This document shows, in pieces, positions 27,900 to 39,100 of a stretch of DNA of 64,000 nucleotides. Made by a program: the position numbers and the translations under genes. The first letter of the stretch is position 1, and the number at the start of each line of letters is the position of its first letter. Source of the stretch: Vibrio crassostreae (GTDB lineage: Bacteria; Pseudomonadota; Gammaproteobacteria; Enterobacterales; Vibrionaceae); assembly GCF_024347415.1 (NCBI RefSeq), contig NZ_AP025476.1, positions 62,001 through 126,000 of the forward strand. Direction: 5' to 3'. The notes under the pieces are model-generated. The model was not told where the DNA came from and ran no database searches. It worked only from the letters and a program-made list of their open reading frames with translations.

Positions 27900-28676
27900 A
27901 TGGACACAAGCGTGCAGACAAATTCAGCAGTAGAGTCAGAAACCACACACTTTGGTTTCGAAACAGTCGCGAAAGACGAAAAAGTCGCGAAAGTAGCAGA
28001 GGTATTTCACTCTGTAGCCGCTAAATACGACATCATGAATGACTTAATGTCGGGTGGTGTTCACCGCTTGTGGAAGCGATTCACGATTGATTGCAGTGGC
28101 GTTCGCCCGGGTCAACGTATCCTAGACCTTGGTGGTGGTACTGGCGACCTTACTGCGAAATTCTCGCGTATCGTTGGTGAAAAAGGCCACGTGGTTCTTG
28201 CTGATATCAACAACTCAATGCTGAATGTTGGCCGTGATAAGCTGCGTGATAGCGGCATTGTTGGCAACGTACACTATGTACAAGCGAACGCTGAAGAGTT
28301 GCCTTTCCCGGATAACTACTTCGATTGCATTACCATCAGCTTCTGTCTGCGTAATGTAACCGATAAAGACCAAGCGCTGCGTTCAATGTACCGCGTGCTT
28401 AAGCCGGGTGGTCGTCTGTTGGTTCTTGAGTTTTCTAAGCCAGTGCTTGAGCCACTATCAAAGGTTTACGACGCATACTCTTTCCACCTATTGCCAAAAA
28501 TGGGTGAGCTGATTGCTAACGATGCAGACAGCTACCGTTACCTTGCAGAATCTATCCGCATGCACCCTAACCAAGAGACTTTGGAAGGCATGATGCAGGA
28601 AGCGGGTTTCGAGAATACTAAATATTTCAACCTAACGGGCGGCATTGTTGCGCTGCACCGCGGTTACAAGTTCTAG
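27900..28676 (+). CDS. ubiE: Ubiquinone/menaquinone methyltransferase
   Basis: A 258-residue C-methyltransferase of ubiquinone and menaquinone synthesis. It has ubiE signatures [17 protein letters not shown], the SAM loop [35 protein letters not shown] and C-terminal [15 protein letters not shown] 27900 is chosen since the N-terminus then matches other Vibrio UbiE proteins; ATG 27882 in frame is possible, and neither has a strong ribosome binding site. It heads the ubiE-ubiJ-ubiB-tatABC run. Confidence 0.95.
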   Translation: MDTSVQTNSAVESETTHFGFETVAKDEKVAKVAEVFHSVAAKYDIMNDLMSGGVHRLWKRFTIDCSGVRPGQRILDLGGGTGDLTAKFSRIVGEKGHVVLADINNSMLNVGRDKLRDSGIVGNVHYVQANAEELPFPDNYFDCITISFCLRNVTDKDQALRSMYRVLKPGGRLLVLEFSKPVLEPLSKVYDAYSFHLLPKMGELIANDADSYRYLAESIRMHPNQETLEGMMQEAGFENTKYFNLTGGIVALHRGYKF

Positions 28677-28774
28677 TCGAACTTGGTAGCAGGCTCGTTG
28701 AGCGTGCTAAACAATAAGAATAAAGACAGAACGGATAGGTTAAGGCTTATCCGTTTTCAAAGGTAAGGACAGTC

Positions 28775-29380
28775 ATGCCATTTGATCCATTGGTCACCGC
28801 GGTTATTGAAACCTCTTTAAATACTTTCGTGAACGATGATCCAGCTTTGGTTCGTCGTTTGTCTCGTTTAAAGGGGCAGATCATTCAAGTTAATTTGAAA
28901 GAGTTGAATAAAACACTCACTTTCGTTTTCAGCCAACAAATTGATGTGTTGTCGGAATACGAAGGGCAGCCTGATTGCTACCTATCTTTGAATTTATCGG
29001 TGTTACCGGAACTGCGTGAGCAATCGAACATCACCAAGCTGATCAAGCAAGATAAGCTGATCTTAGAGGGTGACATTCAACTGGCTCAGAAATTCGCTCA
29101 ACTGATGACAGACTGCAAGCCTGACTTGGAAGAGTGGTTATCGCGCGTAACGGGTGATGTGGTTGCTCATACCTTGGTCCAAGGCGTTAAAAACGTCGGT
29201 GGTTTTGTGGCAAGGCAAGCCAGCAAACATCAAAGCCATGTTGCTCAAGTTCTGACTGAAGAGTGGAAGATCGCACCAGCGCCATTAGAAGTCGCGCACT
29301 TTTGCGATCAGGTTGATGACGTGAAAAGCTCTGCAGCACGTCTTGAAGCTAAGTTGAACGCTCTGTTGGAGAAAGCATGA
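28775..29380 (+). CDS. ubiJ: Ubiquinone biosynthesis accessory factor
   Basis: A 201-residue SCP2-domain protein that binds lipid ubiquinone intermediates within the soluble Ubi complex. The N-terminal SCP2 fold (about 15-105) is followed by an amphipathic C-terminal region with a helix ending [18 protein letters not shown]. Its stop overlaps the ubiB start by 4 nt (ATGA), so the two are translationally coupled. AAGGTAAGGA precedes the ATG. Confidence 0.9.
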   Translation: MPFDPLVTAVIETSLNTFVNDDPALVRRLSRLKGQIIQVNLKELNKTLTFVFSQQIDVLSEYEGQPDCYLSLNLSVLPELREQSNITKLIKQDKLILEGDIQLAQKFAQLMTDCKPDLEEWLSRVTGDVVAHTLVQGVKNVGGFVARQASKHQSHVAQVLTEEWKIAPAPLEVAHFCDQVDDVKSSAARLEAKLNALLEKA

Positions 29381-31011
29381 CCCCAACAGAACTGAAACGT
29401 CTTTATCATATTATCAAGGTACAGTTGGAATATGGCCTTGATGAGTTGATGCCAGAGCACCAATTGACCAAAGCCCCTTTGCTGGCGCGAAAGTCGCTGT
29501 TTTGGCTTAAGAACAAGCATCAAGATAAAGAGTTGGGTCATCGCTTACGTCTCGCGCTGCAAGAACTTGGCCCTGTGTGGATCAAGTTCGGACAGATGAT
29601 GTCGACACGTCGCGATCTGTTCCCTCCTCATATCGCGGATCAGTTGGCACTGTTGCAAGACCAAGTTGCGCCATTCGATGGTCAATTGGCTAAACAAGAT
29701 ATGGAAAAGGCGCTCGGTGGCAGTTTAGATAACTGGTTTACCGACTTTGATATCGAGCCTTTGGCTTCAGCTTCTATTGCTCAGGTGCATACTGCGAAAC
29801 TCAAAGAGAGCGGCCGCGAGATTGTTCTCAAGGTAATTCGCCCTGATATTCGCCCGGTGATTGATGCAGATCTAAAACTGATGCACCGAATGGCGCGTAT
29901 AGTCGCTAAGTCGCTTCCTGAAGCACGTCGTTTGAAACCTGTTGAGGTGGTTCACGAGTACGAAAAAACGTTACTGGATGAACTAGATCTGCGCCGTGAG
30001 GCGGCCAATGCAATTCAACTTCGACGTAATTTTGAAGGTAGTGAAGAGCTGTATGTTCCAGAGGTTATCCCTGATTTAAGCAGTGAAACCTTGATGGTGT
30101 CAGAGCGAATCTATGGTATTCAGGTTTCAGATATTGAAACGCTAAACGCCAACGGCACCAACATGAAATTGCTCGCGGAACGTGGTGTGACGGTATTCTT
30201 CACCCAAGTGTTCCGTGATAGCTTTTTCCATGCAGACATGCACCCTGGCAACGTATTCGTTAACCCAGAAAACCCAGATAACCCGCAGTGGATAGGTTTG
30301 GATTGTGGCATTGTCGGCACACTCAACAGTGAAGATAAGCGTTATTTAGCAGAAAACCTGCTGGCTTTCTTCAACCGAGATTATCGTAAAGTCGCTGAGC
30401 TGCACGTTGATTCGGGGTGGGTGCCACACGACACCAACGTCAACGACTTTGAGTTCGCGATTCGCATGGTGTGTGAGCCAATTTTTGCAAAACCACTTGG
30501 CGAGATCTCATTTGGCCATGTGTTGCTAAACTTATTTAATACAGCAAGACGTTTCAACATGGAGGTTCAACCTCAGTTGGTGCTTCTGCAGAAGACCTTG
30601 TTGTATGTGGAAGGTCTAGGCCGCCAGTTGTATCCGCAGCTTGATTTGTGGGCAACCGCCAAGCCTTTCCTTGAAACCTGGATGATGAATCAGGTGGGGC
30701 CGCAAGCTGTGATTAACGCAGTAAAAGAGCGCGCGCCATTCTGGGCAGAAAAACTGCCAGAGCTGCCAGAGCTACTTTATGACAGCTTGCGCCAAGGTAA
30801 AGCGATGAACCACAGAATGGATCAGCTTTATCAAGGTTACCGAGATAGTAAGCGTCAGCAAGCAACTGGAAAGTTTTTGTTTGGCGTTGGAGCCACTTTA
30901 GTCGTATGCTCCGCAATATTAGTTTCAAGCCCTTATGAGCAGCTATCTATGGGCTGTGGCATCGCAGGTGTCACATTTTGGTTGCTTAGTTGGCGAGCTT
31001 ACCGTCGTTAG
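29377..31011 (+). CDS. ubiB: Ubiquinone biosynthesis atypical kinase UbiB
   Basis: A 544-residue ADCK/UbiB-family ATPase needed for ubiquinone synthesis. The diagnostic KxGQ motif appears as [11 protein letters not shown] (about 67-77), with an Ala-rich nucleotide loop in [13 protein letters not shown], the catalytic segment [14 protein letters not shown] and the metal-binding DCGIVG. Two C-terminal membrane helices (about 495-540) anchor it. It overlaps ubiJ by 4 nt and is followed 53 bp later by tatA. Confidence 0.96.
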   Translation: MTPTELKRLYHIIKVQLEYGLDELMPEHQLTKAPLLARKSLFWLKNKHQDKELGHRLRLALQELGPVWIKFGQMMSTRRDLFPPHIADQLALLQDQVAPFDGQLAKQDMEKALGGSLDNWFTDFDIEPLASASIAQVHTAKLKESGREIVLKVIRPDIRPVIDADLKLMHRMARIVAKSLPEARRLKPVEVVHEYEKTLLDELDLRREAANAIQLRRNFEGSEELYVPEVIPDLSSETLMVSERIYGIQVSDIETLNANGTNMKLLAERGVTVFFTQVFRDSFFHADMHPGNVFVNPENPDNPQWIGLDCGIVGTLNSEDKRYLAENLLAFFNRDYRKVAELHVDSGWVPHDTNVNDFEFAIRMVCEPIFAKPLGEISFGHVLLNLFNTARRFNMEVQPQLVLLQKTLLYVEGLGRQLYPQLDLWATAKPFLETWMMNQVGPQAVINAVKERAPFWAEKLPELPELLYDSLRQGKAMNHRMDQLYQGYRDSKRQQATGKFLFGVGATLVVCSAILVSSPYEQLSMGCGIAGVTFWLLSWRAYRR

Positions 31012-31064
31012 ACAGTAGACTCTCTTAATATTTTTATGTGTAGACAGACCCGAGGACAATGACA

Positions 31065-31319
31065 ATGGGTGGTATCAGTATTTGGCAACTTCTAATCATT
31101 GCTGTAATTGTAATTTTGCTATTCGGAACAAAGAAACTGCGCGGTATGGGTGGTGACTTAGGTTCAGCGGTTAAAGGCTTCAAAAAAGCGATGAGCGATG
31201 AAGACAAGCCTGCAGATAAGAAAGATGCAGACTTCGAACCAAAGAATATTGAACAGCAGAAGACAGAAGCTCACGCTGAAACAACTGCTGAAACAAAGAA
31301 AGACAAAGAGCAGGCGTAA
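31065..31319 (+). CDS. tatA: Twin-arginine translocase subunit TatA
   Basis: An 84-residue protein with the TatA N-terminal helix [20 protein letters not shown], the FG hinge and the amphipathic helix [20 protein letters not shown], then an acidic/Lys tail. TatA oligomers form the pore for folded proteins carrying twin-arginine signals. ATG 31065 is chosen over ATG 31059 because GAGG is at the better 9-nt distance and the N-terminus then matches the family. Confidence 0.96.
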   Translation: MGGISIWQLLIIAVIVILLFGTKKLRGMGGDLGSAVKGFKKAMSDEDKPADKKDADFEPKNIEQQKTEAHAETTAETKKDKEQA

Positions 31320-31322
31320 ATC

Positions 31323-31730
31323 GTGTTTGATATCGGTTTTTGGGAACTGGTATTAATATCTGTCGTTGGGTTAGTGGTTTTAGGGCCTGAGCGTTTACCG
31401 GTGGCGATTCGCAGTATTTCCAAGTTTGTTGGACAAGCGAAAAGCATGGCAAATAGTGTGAAAGATGAACTTTCTCATGAGCTTAAGGTGCAGGAGCTGC
31501 AAGAAAACCTACGCAAGGCGGAAAAAATGGGCATGGAAGATTTATCTCCAGACCTTAAAGCGTCAGTCGATGAACTCAAGCAGGCCGCTGCTGAGGTTCA
31601 ACGTCCGTATGCTAAGCCTGAGTCTGATAAGCCAAGTGAGACTAAACCTAGTGTCACGGAAACTGCTGAGCCTGAAACCATTCAGACTAGCAGCGATGCT
31701 TCAGAACCGTCAGATAAGAAAGCCGAATAG
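31323..31730 (+). CDS. tatB: Twin-arginine translocase subunit TatB
   Basis: A 135-residue protein beginning [20 protein letters not shown], with the PERLP motif, an amphipathic helix and a long acidic tail. TatB with TatC recognises twin-arginine signal peptides. It starts with GTG 3 bp after the tatA stop, so it is coupled to tatA. The tail has repeated KPS/ETA segments and is presumably disordered. Confidence 0.95.
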   Translation: MFDIGFWELVLISVVGLVVLGPERLPVAIRSISKFVGQAKSMANSVKDELSHELKVQELQENLRKAEKMGMEDLSPDLKASVDELKQAAAEVQRPYAKPESDKPSETKPSVTETAEPETIQTSSDASEPSDKKAE

Positions 31731-31784
31731 TCTCGCAAGGAGGAGTCGCCGGATACTTGAGTCGCTAGATGTTTAAATAGATAG

Positions 31785-31832
31785 CTATTCAAGTAAATAA
31801 CTATTCAAGTGGATACCAATTCAACTGGATAG
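31785..31832 (+). repeat. Three 16-bp imperfect tandem repeats between tatB and tatC
   Basis: Units CTATTCAAGTAAATAA, CTATTCAAGTGGATAC and CAATTCAACTGGATAG stand head to tail in the 148-bp tatB-tatC gap. Neighbouring copies differ at 3 positions. Confidence 0.8.
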
Positions 31833-31878
31833 ATACACGCGCGGCTCCTTTTCGATCTTCCTGTTTAAGAGGTTTGAC

Positions 31879-32634
31879 ATGTCTTCGACTGAGCAGACAC
31901 AGCCTTTAATTAGCCACCTTCTAGAACTACGTAATCGTCTACTACGTGCGATTGTCGCGGTGCTAGTGATATTTGTCGGGCTAATTTATTTTGCTAATGA
32001 TATTTATGAATTCGTATCAGCACCTTTGGTAGATCGTCTACCTGAAGGGGCGACGATGATCGCAACCGATGTTGCATCGCCATTTTTCACACCACTGAAA
32101 TTAACCTTGATCGCGTCTATATTCCTCGCGGTTCCGTTTATTTTGTATCAGGTGTGGGCTTTTGTTGCTCCGGGTTTATACAAGCATGAAAAACGCTTGA
32201 TCATGCCGCTATTGGCTTCAAGTTCATTGCTGTTTTACTGTGGTGTGGCGTTCGCTTACTTCATTGTATTCCCGTTGGTATTTGGCTTTTTTACGGCCAT
32301 ATCATTAGGGGGGGTAGAGTTCGCAACCGACATCTCAAGCTATCTTGATTTTGTACTCGCGCTGTTCTTTGCTTTTGGTATTGCCTTTGAAGTGCCCGTT
32401 GCGATTATCTTGCTATGTTGGACGGGGGCGACAACGCCTCAATCTCTATCTGAAAAGCGTCCTTACATCGTCGTAGGTGCTTTCATCATCGGTATGATGT
32501 TGACACCACCAGATATGATCTCACAGACACTGTTGGCGATTCCAATGTGTATTCTGTTTGAGATTGGTCTGTTCTTCGCACGTTTTTATACGCGTAAGCC
32601 AGATGCGGATGAAGAGGAAGAAGCTGAATCTTAA
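31879..32634 (+). CDS. tatC: Twin-arginine translocase subunit TatC
   Basis: A 251-residue inner-membrane protein with six helices. It has the family N-terminus [15 protein letters not shown], with the conserved Glu used in signal-peptide recognition, [16 protein letters not shown], and the [13 protein letters not shown] segment. The C-terminus is acidic ([10 protein letters not shown]). AAGAGG precedes the ATG. It is the last gene of the ubi-tat run and ends at a strong terminator. Confidence 0.96.
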   Translation: MSSTEQTQPLISHLLELRNRLLRAIVAVLVIFVGLIYFANDIYEFVSAPLVDRLPEGATMIATDVASPFFTPLKLTLIASIFLAVPFILYQVWAFVAPGLYKHEKRLIMPLLASSSLLFYCGVAFAYFIVFPLVFGFFTAISLGGVEFATDISSYLDFVLALFFAFGIAFEVPVAIILLCWTGATTPQSLSEKRPYIVVGAFIIGMMLTPPDMISQTLLAIPMCILFEIGLFFARFYTRKPDADEEEEAES

Positions 32635-32660
32635 TTCGGAATGCTTCAGTAAGAATCACA

Positions 32661-32695
32661 TAATAAAAAAGCGGCCTAGGGCCGCTTTTTTATTA
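32661..32695. terminator. Bidirectional terminator after tatC
   Basis: Perfect 16-bp stem: TAATAAAAAAGCGGCC, loop TAG, then GGCCGCTTTTTTATTA. It can also stop transcription of the minus-strand mini-gene that ends at 32703. Confidence 0.95.
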
Positions 32696-32702
32696 TGTCT
32701 GT

Positions 32703-32819
32703 TTATCGAATCTTTAACTGATAGCCACAGTTCTGACATATATAGAGCTCTTTGATGCCCAAAATCTTATGCCATAGGGTTCGATGTTGACGTTGTAAGT
32801 GTTGTGAATGGTCACACAT
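32703..32819 (-). CDS. 38-codon Cys-rich mini-protein
   Basis: A small open frame on the minus strand encoding 38 residues, starting MCDHSQHLQRQ and containing LYICQNCGYQL. The C-x-x-C-G plus the N-terminal Cys/His pair looks like a minimal zinc-ribbon. Support for it being real: a full GGAGG ribosome binding site 8-9 nt before the ATG, a compact protein-like composition, and a stop placed just before a strong terminator. An inverted repeat covers the ribosome binding site. The function is unknown. It lies downstream of the TatD-type gene on the same strand and could share its transcript. Confidence 0.65.
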   Translation of the reverse strand: MCDHSQHLQRQHRTLWHKILGIKELYICQNCGYQLKIR

Positions 32820-32820
32820 A

Positions 32821-32850
32821 ATCAACTACCTCCATATGCAGGTGGTTGAT
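32821..32850 (-). promoter_or_regulatory. Hairpin covering the mini-gene ribosome binding site
   Basis: In the minus-strand RNA, ATCAACCACC and GGTAGTTGAT (9 of 10 pairs) flank TGCATATGGA, so the GGAGG of the mini-gene falls partly inside the stem and loop. This could limit translation until the hairpin is opened. Confidence 0.45.
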
Positions 32851-32922
32851 ACTATACATATCACTTAGCTTTCTCAAATAAATTCAGGATAAATCCGTAA
32901 TAATTACTTATTAATAGATTCA

Positions 32923-33684
32923 TCATAGATTAAACAATGCCTTAGCATTTGTGCTGGTTATGTTTTCGACTTCTTCAAGGGTAATTCCGCGCAATTCGGC
33001 GATGCGTTTTGCCACCAATTCTGTATAGGCTGGCTCATTACGTTTACCGCGATTCGGTGTTGGTGCCAAGTATGGGCAATCTGTCTCTAGAATGACGTAA
33101 TCCATATCAAGATGTGGGATTACCTTGTCCATCCCTGAGTTCTTAAAGGTCGAAACGCCGCCTAAACCTAAGTGAAAACCTAACGCATTGATCGCTTGAG
33201 CTTCCTCTAAGCTGCTGCCAAAACAGTGGAATACCCCGCGTAAGCTGCCATCTTGTTCTTTACGAAGTAGGGCAAGTGTCTCTTCAATGGAATCACGGGT
33301 GTGGATCACCACCGGTAGATCGAGCTCTTTTGCCCACTGCAGCTGAGTCACGAAAGCCATCTCTTGTTCAGCCTTGAAGGTTTTATCCCAGTACAAGTCG
33401 ATACCAATCTCACCCACGGCGATAAAGTCATGCTTATCAAACCAAGCTCGAATGGTTTTGAGGGTTTGCTCGATATTCGCATCGACATAGCAAGGGTGTA
33501 AGCCCATCATTGAACGGCACACATCAGGAAACTGCGCTTCCGTTGCTAACATTGGCTCGATAGATTCTAAATCGATGTTCGGCAATAGAATGGTATCAAT
33601 CCCTTGAGCCAGTGCGCGCTGTACGACTTGCTCGCGGTCTTCATCAAATTCGCTCGCGTAAATATGAGCATGGGTGTCGATCAT
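32923..33684 (-). CDS. TatD-family metal-dependent hydrolase
   Basis: A 253-residue TIM-barrel hydrolase of the TatD DNase family. Metal-ligand motifs in order are IDTHAHIY, VGEIGIDLYW, PVVIHTRDS, GVFHCFG and ILETDCPYLAP. These enzymes act as 3'-5' DNases or D-aminoacyl hydrolases. In E. coli tatD follows tatC on the same strand; here the gene is convergent with tatC and the mini-gene intervenes, so it may be tatD inverted or a YjjV/YcfH-type paralogue. Confidence 0.88.
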   Translation of the reverse strand: MIDTHAHIYASEFDEDREQVVQRALAQGIDTILLPNIDLESIEPMLATEAQFPDVCRSMMGLHPCYVDANIEQTLKTIRAWFDKHDFIAVGEIGIDLYWDKTFKAEQEMAFVTQLQWAKELDLPVVIHTRDSIEETLALLRKEQDGSLRGVFHCFGSSLEEAQAINALGFHLGLGGVSTFKNSGMDKVIPHLDMDYVILETDCPYLAPTPNRGKRNEPAYTELVAKRIAELRGITLEEVENITSTNAKALFNL

Positions 33685-33841
33685 TGTTTTGTCCTGAAAG
33701 CGGTCTTTACTGAGTTGTCATGAGTATACGGCAGTGTGAGGAGAAGGTCATTTTTTGCCATTTATCCCTGTTTTTGAGTGGGTTTCATATTTTACTGCTA
33801 GCGTCCTGAGCCATCAGTGATATGCTTTTGCCTGTATTTAG

Positions 33842-34936
<1,095 letters not shown>

Positions 34937-34964
34937 TCGTGTAGAGTTCACTTAAGTGATCAGT

Positions 34965-34997
34965 AAAGGGTTGGCCATTGTGCCAGCCCTTTCGTTT
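34965..34997 (+). terminator. Terminator-like hairpin after hemB
   Basis: Stem AAAGGGTTGGC / GCCAGCCCTTT (one G-U pair) with a 6-nt loop, followed by CGTTT. It is T-poor, so read-through into the GNAT gene is likely. Confidence 0.6.
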
Positions 34998-35012
34998 ATA
35001 AGGATGAATAAG

Positions 35013-35447
35013 ATGTCAGTTGTCGTGCGTGAAGGTTCGTTAGAAGAAGTGGTGTCTGTGGTCGAGCAGATCTCTGAGTTCGCTAAAAAAGAGAGTGTCG
35101 CTTCTCTTTCAGAGCGGCTGGTAGGGAAAAAGAACCTTATCTTAGTGGCTGAAGAGGCTGGGGTGCTGCTTGGTTTTAAGATCGGCTATGAATTGGATCA
35201 GCAGACTTTTTACAGTTGGTTTGGTGGGGTGTCACCGCTCGCGAGGAACAAAGGCGTTGCACAGGCGCAATTAGACGCTCAGGAACAGTGGGCGAAAGAG
35301 CAGGGCTACAGACAGTTAAAGGTTAAGTCTCGTAACCAGTTCTCAGCCATGCTGCGCCTGTTATTAAGAAACGGTTACCTAATCGAAAAATTTGAAGAAA
35401 AAGAAGACATTAATGACCATAGAATCCATTTTTTGAAGCAAATTTGA
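35013..35447 (+). CDS. GNAT-family N-acetyltransferase
   Basis: A 144-residue acetyltransferase. The acetyl-CoA-binding segment VSPLARNKGVAQAQLDAQEQWAKE corresponds to motif A, in a degenerate RxxGxA form (RNKGVA), followed by YRQLKVKSRNQFSAMLRLLLRNGY (motif B). The substrate is unknown. ATG 35013 is chosen because AAGGA is 8 nt upstream; GTG 34956 would start inside the hemB terminator. It may be partly co-transcribed with hemB. Confidence 0.8.
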   Translation: MSVVVREGSLEEVVSVVEQISEFAKKESVASLSERLVGKKNLILVAEEAGVLLGFKIGYELDQQTFYSWFGGVSPLARNKGVAQAQLDAQEQWAKEQGYRQLKVKSRNQFSAMLRLLLRNGYLIEKFEEKEDINDHRIHFLKQI

Positions 35448-35499
35448 ACACTGTCGTTAACAGTATATAAATTAAATGAGATTTATTATCATTTAATTG

Positions 35500-35528
35500 T
35501 TGACTATCAAATGAGAATCATTATTATT
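35500..35528 (+). promoter_or_regulatory. ryhB promoter and Fur box
   Basis: TTGACT (35500-35505) and TATTAT (35522-35527), 16 bp apart, form the promoter. The Fur box AATGAGAATCATTATTATT (35510-35528) covers the spacer and -10 element, the arrangement expected for iron-dependent repression of RyhB. Confidence 0.85.
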
Positions 35529-35534
35529 AACTTC

Positions 35535-35754
35535 GTCTTAGGGAATGAGGAAATGTTCACAAGGATGTTAAGTACTCAAGTATCTACTTGGTTACCCAAC
35601 AGAATTCTCGCGAACTTGTACTAAGTTCTTTTTGACACGACATTGCTCACATTGCTTCCAGTGTAATTTATAGCTTTTAGGTAAAGCTGTGGTATTCAAT
35701 TTGAATGGCTTTACCGGTTTTTGCTAGGCGACATCTTCGGGTGTCGCTTTTTTT
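35535..35754 (+). ncRNA. ryhB: RyhB iron-stress small RNA
   Basis: The RyhB targeting core CACGACATTGCTCACATTGC at 35636-35655, continuing TTCCAGT, matches the E. coli RyhB core base for base. An intrinsic terminator follows (stem GCGACATC / GGTGTCGC, UUCG tetraloop, seven T) at 35728-35754. With the promoter above, the transcript is about 220 nt, the size expected for Vibrio RyhB and more than twice the enterobacterial one. RyhB pairs with mRNAs of iron-using proteins with help from Hfq. The position between hemB and polA is the same as reported for V. cholerae. Confidence 0.93.
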
Positions 35755-35824
35755 ATACCTACCATTTCAACAAGATGCATATTTAGTGGCACGTATTTTT
35801 ATGAATAAAACGCCATCAGCATTC

Positions 35825-35975
35825 TTTTCCACAACGCAAGATCGAGAAAAGATCGTTGATCATCTGTTCGATCTGTAAAATTATCCTTTATTTTCAGTTG
35901 TTTATTGGTGTTTTTTGAGTTGTTCACCTTAGTTCTCAACAGGGTGGATAAATAATATAAACAGAGTTATCCACA
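35825..35975. promoter_or_regulatory. DnaA-box and GATC cluster upstream of polA
   Basis: A perfect DnaA box TTATCCACA is at 35967-35975. Near matches are at 35943-35951 (opposite strand, TTATCCACC) and 35825-35833 (TTTTCCACA). Four GATC sites fall within 34 bp (35840, 35851, 35858, 35870). Boxes plus dense GATC suggest DnaA and SeqA binding. The rest of the 680-bp ryhB region holds no gene. Confidence 0.45.
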
Positions 35976-36126
35976 GAACGCTTGCGTCTAAGAACAAAAA
36001 ATAACAACAAATCGATTATAACGAATACAACCGAGTGAACGGATACAGATCGACAACGTGGAATCCAACCAACAGACGTGGCATTCTTAACAGATAATTT
36101 CTGTACTTACTGGATACACAAACATT

Positions 36127-38925
36127 ATGGCTCGTATTCCTGATAATCCATTGATTCTGATCGATGGCTCTTCTTACCTATATCGCGCGTTCCATGCTTA
36201 CCCTGGCACAATGAGCAATGGTGATATCCCAACTAACGCTGTTTACGGTGTAGTTAACATGCTGCGCAGCATGATGCGTCAATTTGCTTCTGATCGTATT
36301 GCGGTAATTTTTGATGCGAAAGGAAAGACGTTCCGTGATGACATGTACCCAGAGTACAAGGCAAATCGTCCACCTATGCCTGATGATCTTCGTTGCCAGA
36401 TCGAACCTTTGCACAATGTGATTCGTGCGATGGGCTTGCCACTTATCTCTATTCCCGGCGTTGAAGCGGATGACGTGATCGGTACGCTTGCTTCTCAAGC
36501 TTCTGCGATTGGTATGCCTGTGCTTATTAGTACTGGTGATAAAGATATGGCGCAGCTGGTTGATGACAACGTTACCCTGATCAACACCATGACTAACGTG
36601 GTGATGGATCGCGAAGGCGTTATTGAGAAGTTTGGTATCCCACCAGAGCTTATCATCGACTACCTTGCGCTGATGGGCGATAAAGTCGATAACATCCCAG
36701 GCGTTCCGGGTGTCGGTGACAAGAGTGCGACAGCGTTACTGCAAGGCATCGGTAGCATCGAGAAGTTGTACCAAAATCTTGATGATATTGCGGCGCTTGG
36801 TTTCCGTGGTTCAAAAACCATGGCTAAGAAGCTGATTGATAATAAAGACAACGCTGAGATGTCTTACGAGCTTGCAACGATCAAACTGGACGTCGAGTTA
36901 GAAGAGACACCTGAGTCGCTTGTAAAAGCACAACCAAACACGGATGAGCTGATTAAGCTATACGGTCAACTGGTCTTCAAGTCTTGGTTGAACGAGCTAC
37001 TTGAAGGTGGCAGTGGTGTGGTTGAGGCGGATGAAAAGTCGGGCGCAGTGCGTAGCAATACGGCATTAACCACTTCTACCGTAGAAATGAACACCTCTGC
37101 AGTGACGATTGATCGCAGCAACTACGAAACCATCTTAGATGAAGCCTCTTTTAATGCGTGGCTAGAGAAACTGAAAGCGTCAGAGGTGTTTGCCTTTGAT
37201 ACTGAAACAGACAGCTTGGACTACATGGTCGCTAACCTTGTTGGTCTATCATTCGCAACCGAAGAAGGCGTTGCCGCTTACGTACCGGTTGCCCATGATT
37301 ACCTAGATGCACCGCAGCAGCTGGATCGCGATTGGGTACTTGAACAGCTTAAGCCGATTCTTGAAGATGACGCACAAGCGAAAGTAGGTCAGAACCTGAA
37401 GTACGATATGAGCGTGCTAGCGCGCTATGGTATCGAGATGAAGGGTATCAAGCACGACACCATGCTGGCGTCTTACGTCTTCAATAGTGTTGGCGGCAAG
37501 CATGATATGGATAGCCTAGCGCTACGTTTCCTACAGCACAGCTGTATCTCATTTGAGCAGATCGCAGGTAAAGGTAAGAAACAGCTTACTTTCAACCAGA
37601 TTGAGCTGGGTGAAGCCTCTCCATACGCAGCAGAAGATGCTGACGTGACTTTACGTCTTCATAATCGTTTGATGGAAAACATTGAGCAAGATGAAAAGCT
37701 AAAAGCCATCTATGAAGAAATTGAAGTACCACTGATCCCTGTGATGTCTCGCATTGAACGCACTGGCGTATTCATCGATGACATGTTGCTAGGCGCTCAA
37801 TCGCAAGAGATTGCGGTTCGTCTGGATGAGCTAGAACAGAAAGCCTACGAGATTGCTGAGCAAGAGTTCAACATGAACTCGCCAAAACAGCTGCAAGCGA
37901 TCCTGTTTGAGAAAATGGGCCTGCCTGTTATCAAGAAAACGCCATCAGGTGCACCTTCAACCAATGAAGAAGTGCTGCAAGAACTGGCTCTTGATTACCC
38001 GCTACCTAAGCTGATCATTGAGTATCGTGGCCTTGCGAAACTGAAGTCTACCTATACAGATAAGCTGCCAAAGATGATCAACGCTGAAACCGGCCGTGTT
38101 CATACGTCTTACCACCAAGCGGTAACGGCGACGGGTCGTTTGTCTTCGACGGATCCAAACCTACAGAACATCCCAATTCGTAATGAAGAAGGTCGTCGTA
38201 TCCGCCAAGCATTCGTTGCACAACATGGTTGGAAGATTCTAGCGGTCGATTACTCTCAAATTGAATTGCGTATCATGGCGCACCTTTCGGGTGATAAAGC
38301 GCTTCTGGAAGCATTCCAACAAGGTAAAGATATCCACGCGGCAACCGCGGCTGAGATCATTGGGGTTGATATTGAGCAGGTAACGACGGAACAACGTCGT
38401 CGCGCTAAAGCGGTTAACTTCGGTCTTATCTACGGCATGAGTGCTTTTGGCTTGGCTAAGCAACTGGGTATTCCTCGTGGCGAAGCACAACATTACATGG
38501 ATACTTACTTCGAGCGTTACCCTGGCGTGATGCAGTATATGGAAGACACGCGCAGTGCGGCTTCAGAGCAAGGTTTCGTAGAAACTATTTACGGTCGTCG
38601 TCTGCACCTTCCTGAAATCCAATCTCGTAATGGTATGCGTCGTAAGGCGGCTGAGCGTGCGGCGATCAACGCACCAATGCAAGGCACAGCGGCAGACATC
38701 ATTAAGAAAGCGATGCTATTGGTTGATGAATGGATCCAAGCGGAAGGCGATGGTCGTGTGAAATTGCTTATGCAAGTACACGATGAATTGGTATTTGAAG
38801 TAGAAGAGTCATCTTTAGCCGAAATTGAAAGTAAAGTACAAGAATTGATGGAATCCGCTGCAGAGCTAGAAGTGCCGCTTGTCGCGGAAGCTGGCCACGG
38901 TGACAACTGGGATCAAGCCCACTAA
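36127..38925 (+). CDS. polA: DNA polymerase I
   Basis: A 932-residue repair and Okazaki-fragment polymerase. The N-terminal 5' nuclease (about 1-290) has [14 protein letters not shown] and GDKDMAQLV. The 3'-5' exonuclease (about 325-520) keeps its metal motif [10 protein letters not shown], so proofreading is expected. The polymerase domain has motif [17 protein letters not shown], the O-helix [18 protein letters not shown] and motif [11 protein letters not shown] Ser/Thr-rich linker separates nuclease from exonuclease. ATG 36127 is the first start that gives the family N-terminus. It is followed by spf, as in E. coli. Confidence 0.98.
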   Translation: MARIPDNPLILIDGSSYLYRAFHAYPGTMSNGDIPTNAVYGVVNMLRSMMRQFASDRIAVIFDAKGKTFRDDMYPEYKANRPPMPDDLRCQIEPLHNVIRAMGLPLISIPGVEADDVIGTLASQASAIGMPVLISTGDKDMAQLVDDNVTLINTMTNVVMDREGVIEKFGIPPELIIDYLALMGDKVDNIPGVPGVGDKSATALLQGIGSIEKLYQNLDDIAALGFRGSKTMAKKLIDNKDNAEMSYELATIKLDVELEETPESLVKAQPNTDELIKLYGQLVFKSWLNELLEGGSGVVEADEKSGAVRSNTALTTSTVEMNTSAVTIDRSNYETILDEASFNAWLEKLKASEVFAFDTETDSLDYMVANLVGLSFATEEGVAAYVPVAHDYLDAPQQLDRDWVLEQLKPILEDDAQAKVGQNLKYDMSVLARYGIEMKGIKHDTMLASYVFNSVGGKHDMDSLALRFLQHSCISFEQIAGKGKKQLTFNQIELGEASPYAAEDADVTLRLHNRLMENIEQDEKLKAIYEEIEVPLIPVMSRIERTGVFIDDMLLGAQSQEIAVRLDELEQKAYEIAEQEFNMNSPKQLQAILFEKMGLPVIKKTPSGAPSTNEEVLQELALDYPLPKLIIEYRGLAKLKSTYTDKLPKMINAETGRVHTSYHQAVTATGRLSSTDPNLQNIPIRNEEGRRIRQAFVAQHGWKILAVDYSQIELRIMAHLSGDKALLEAFQQGKDIHAATAAEIIGVDIEQVTTEQRRRAKAVNFGLIYGMSAFGLAKQLGIPRGEAQHYMDTYFERYPGVMQYMEDTRSAASEQGFVETIYGRRLHLPEIQSRNGMRRKAAERAAINAPMQGTAADIIKKAMLLVDEWIQAEGDGRVKLLMQVHDELVFEVEESSLAEIESKVQELMESAAELEVPLVAEAGHGDNWDQAH

Positions 38926-38958
38926 TCAGTTTTTGACCTTAATAAGTAAATTAGTATG

Positions 38959-38987
38959 AGCCAGTGCACAAACACTGGCTTTTTTTT
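38959..38987 (+). terminator. polA terminator
   Basis: Stem AGCCAGTG / CACTGGCT with loop CACAAA and eight T residues, 34 bp after the polA stop. Confidence 0.9.
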
Positions 38988-39100
38988 GTCTCAAATAAAG
39001 TCAGGTCGTAGTAAGAATTTAGGTGTTTTAATAAAACATTCATGAAAAAAAACTACAAAAGTTGTTTTCATTTCTGAGCAATTGTTGTACATTAAATCTC

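Noticed and set aside
35825..36126. A chromosome replication origin
   Set aside because: There are DnaA boxes and GATC sites, but too few, with no 13-mer AT repeats and none of the usual neighbours (mioC, gidA/mnmG, dnaA).
39001..39100. A CRP site at the spf promoter
   Set aside because: No convincing TGTGA...TCACA dyad was seen, although CRP control is known in E. coli.
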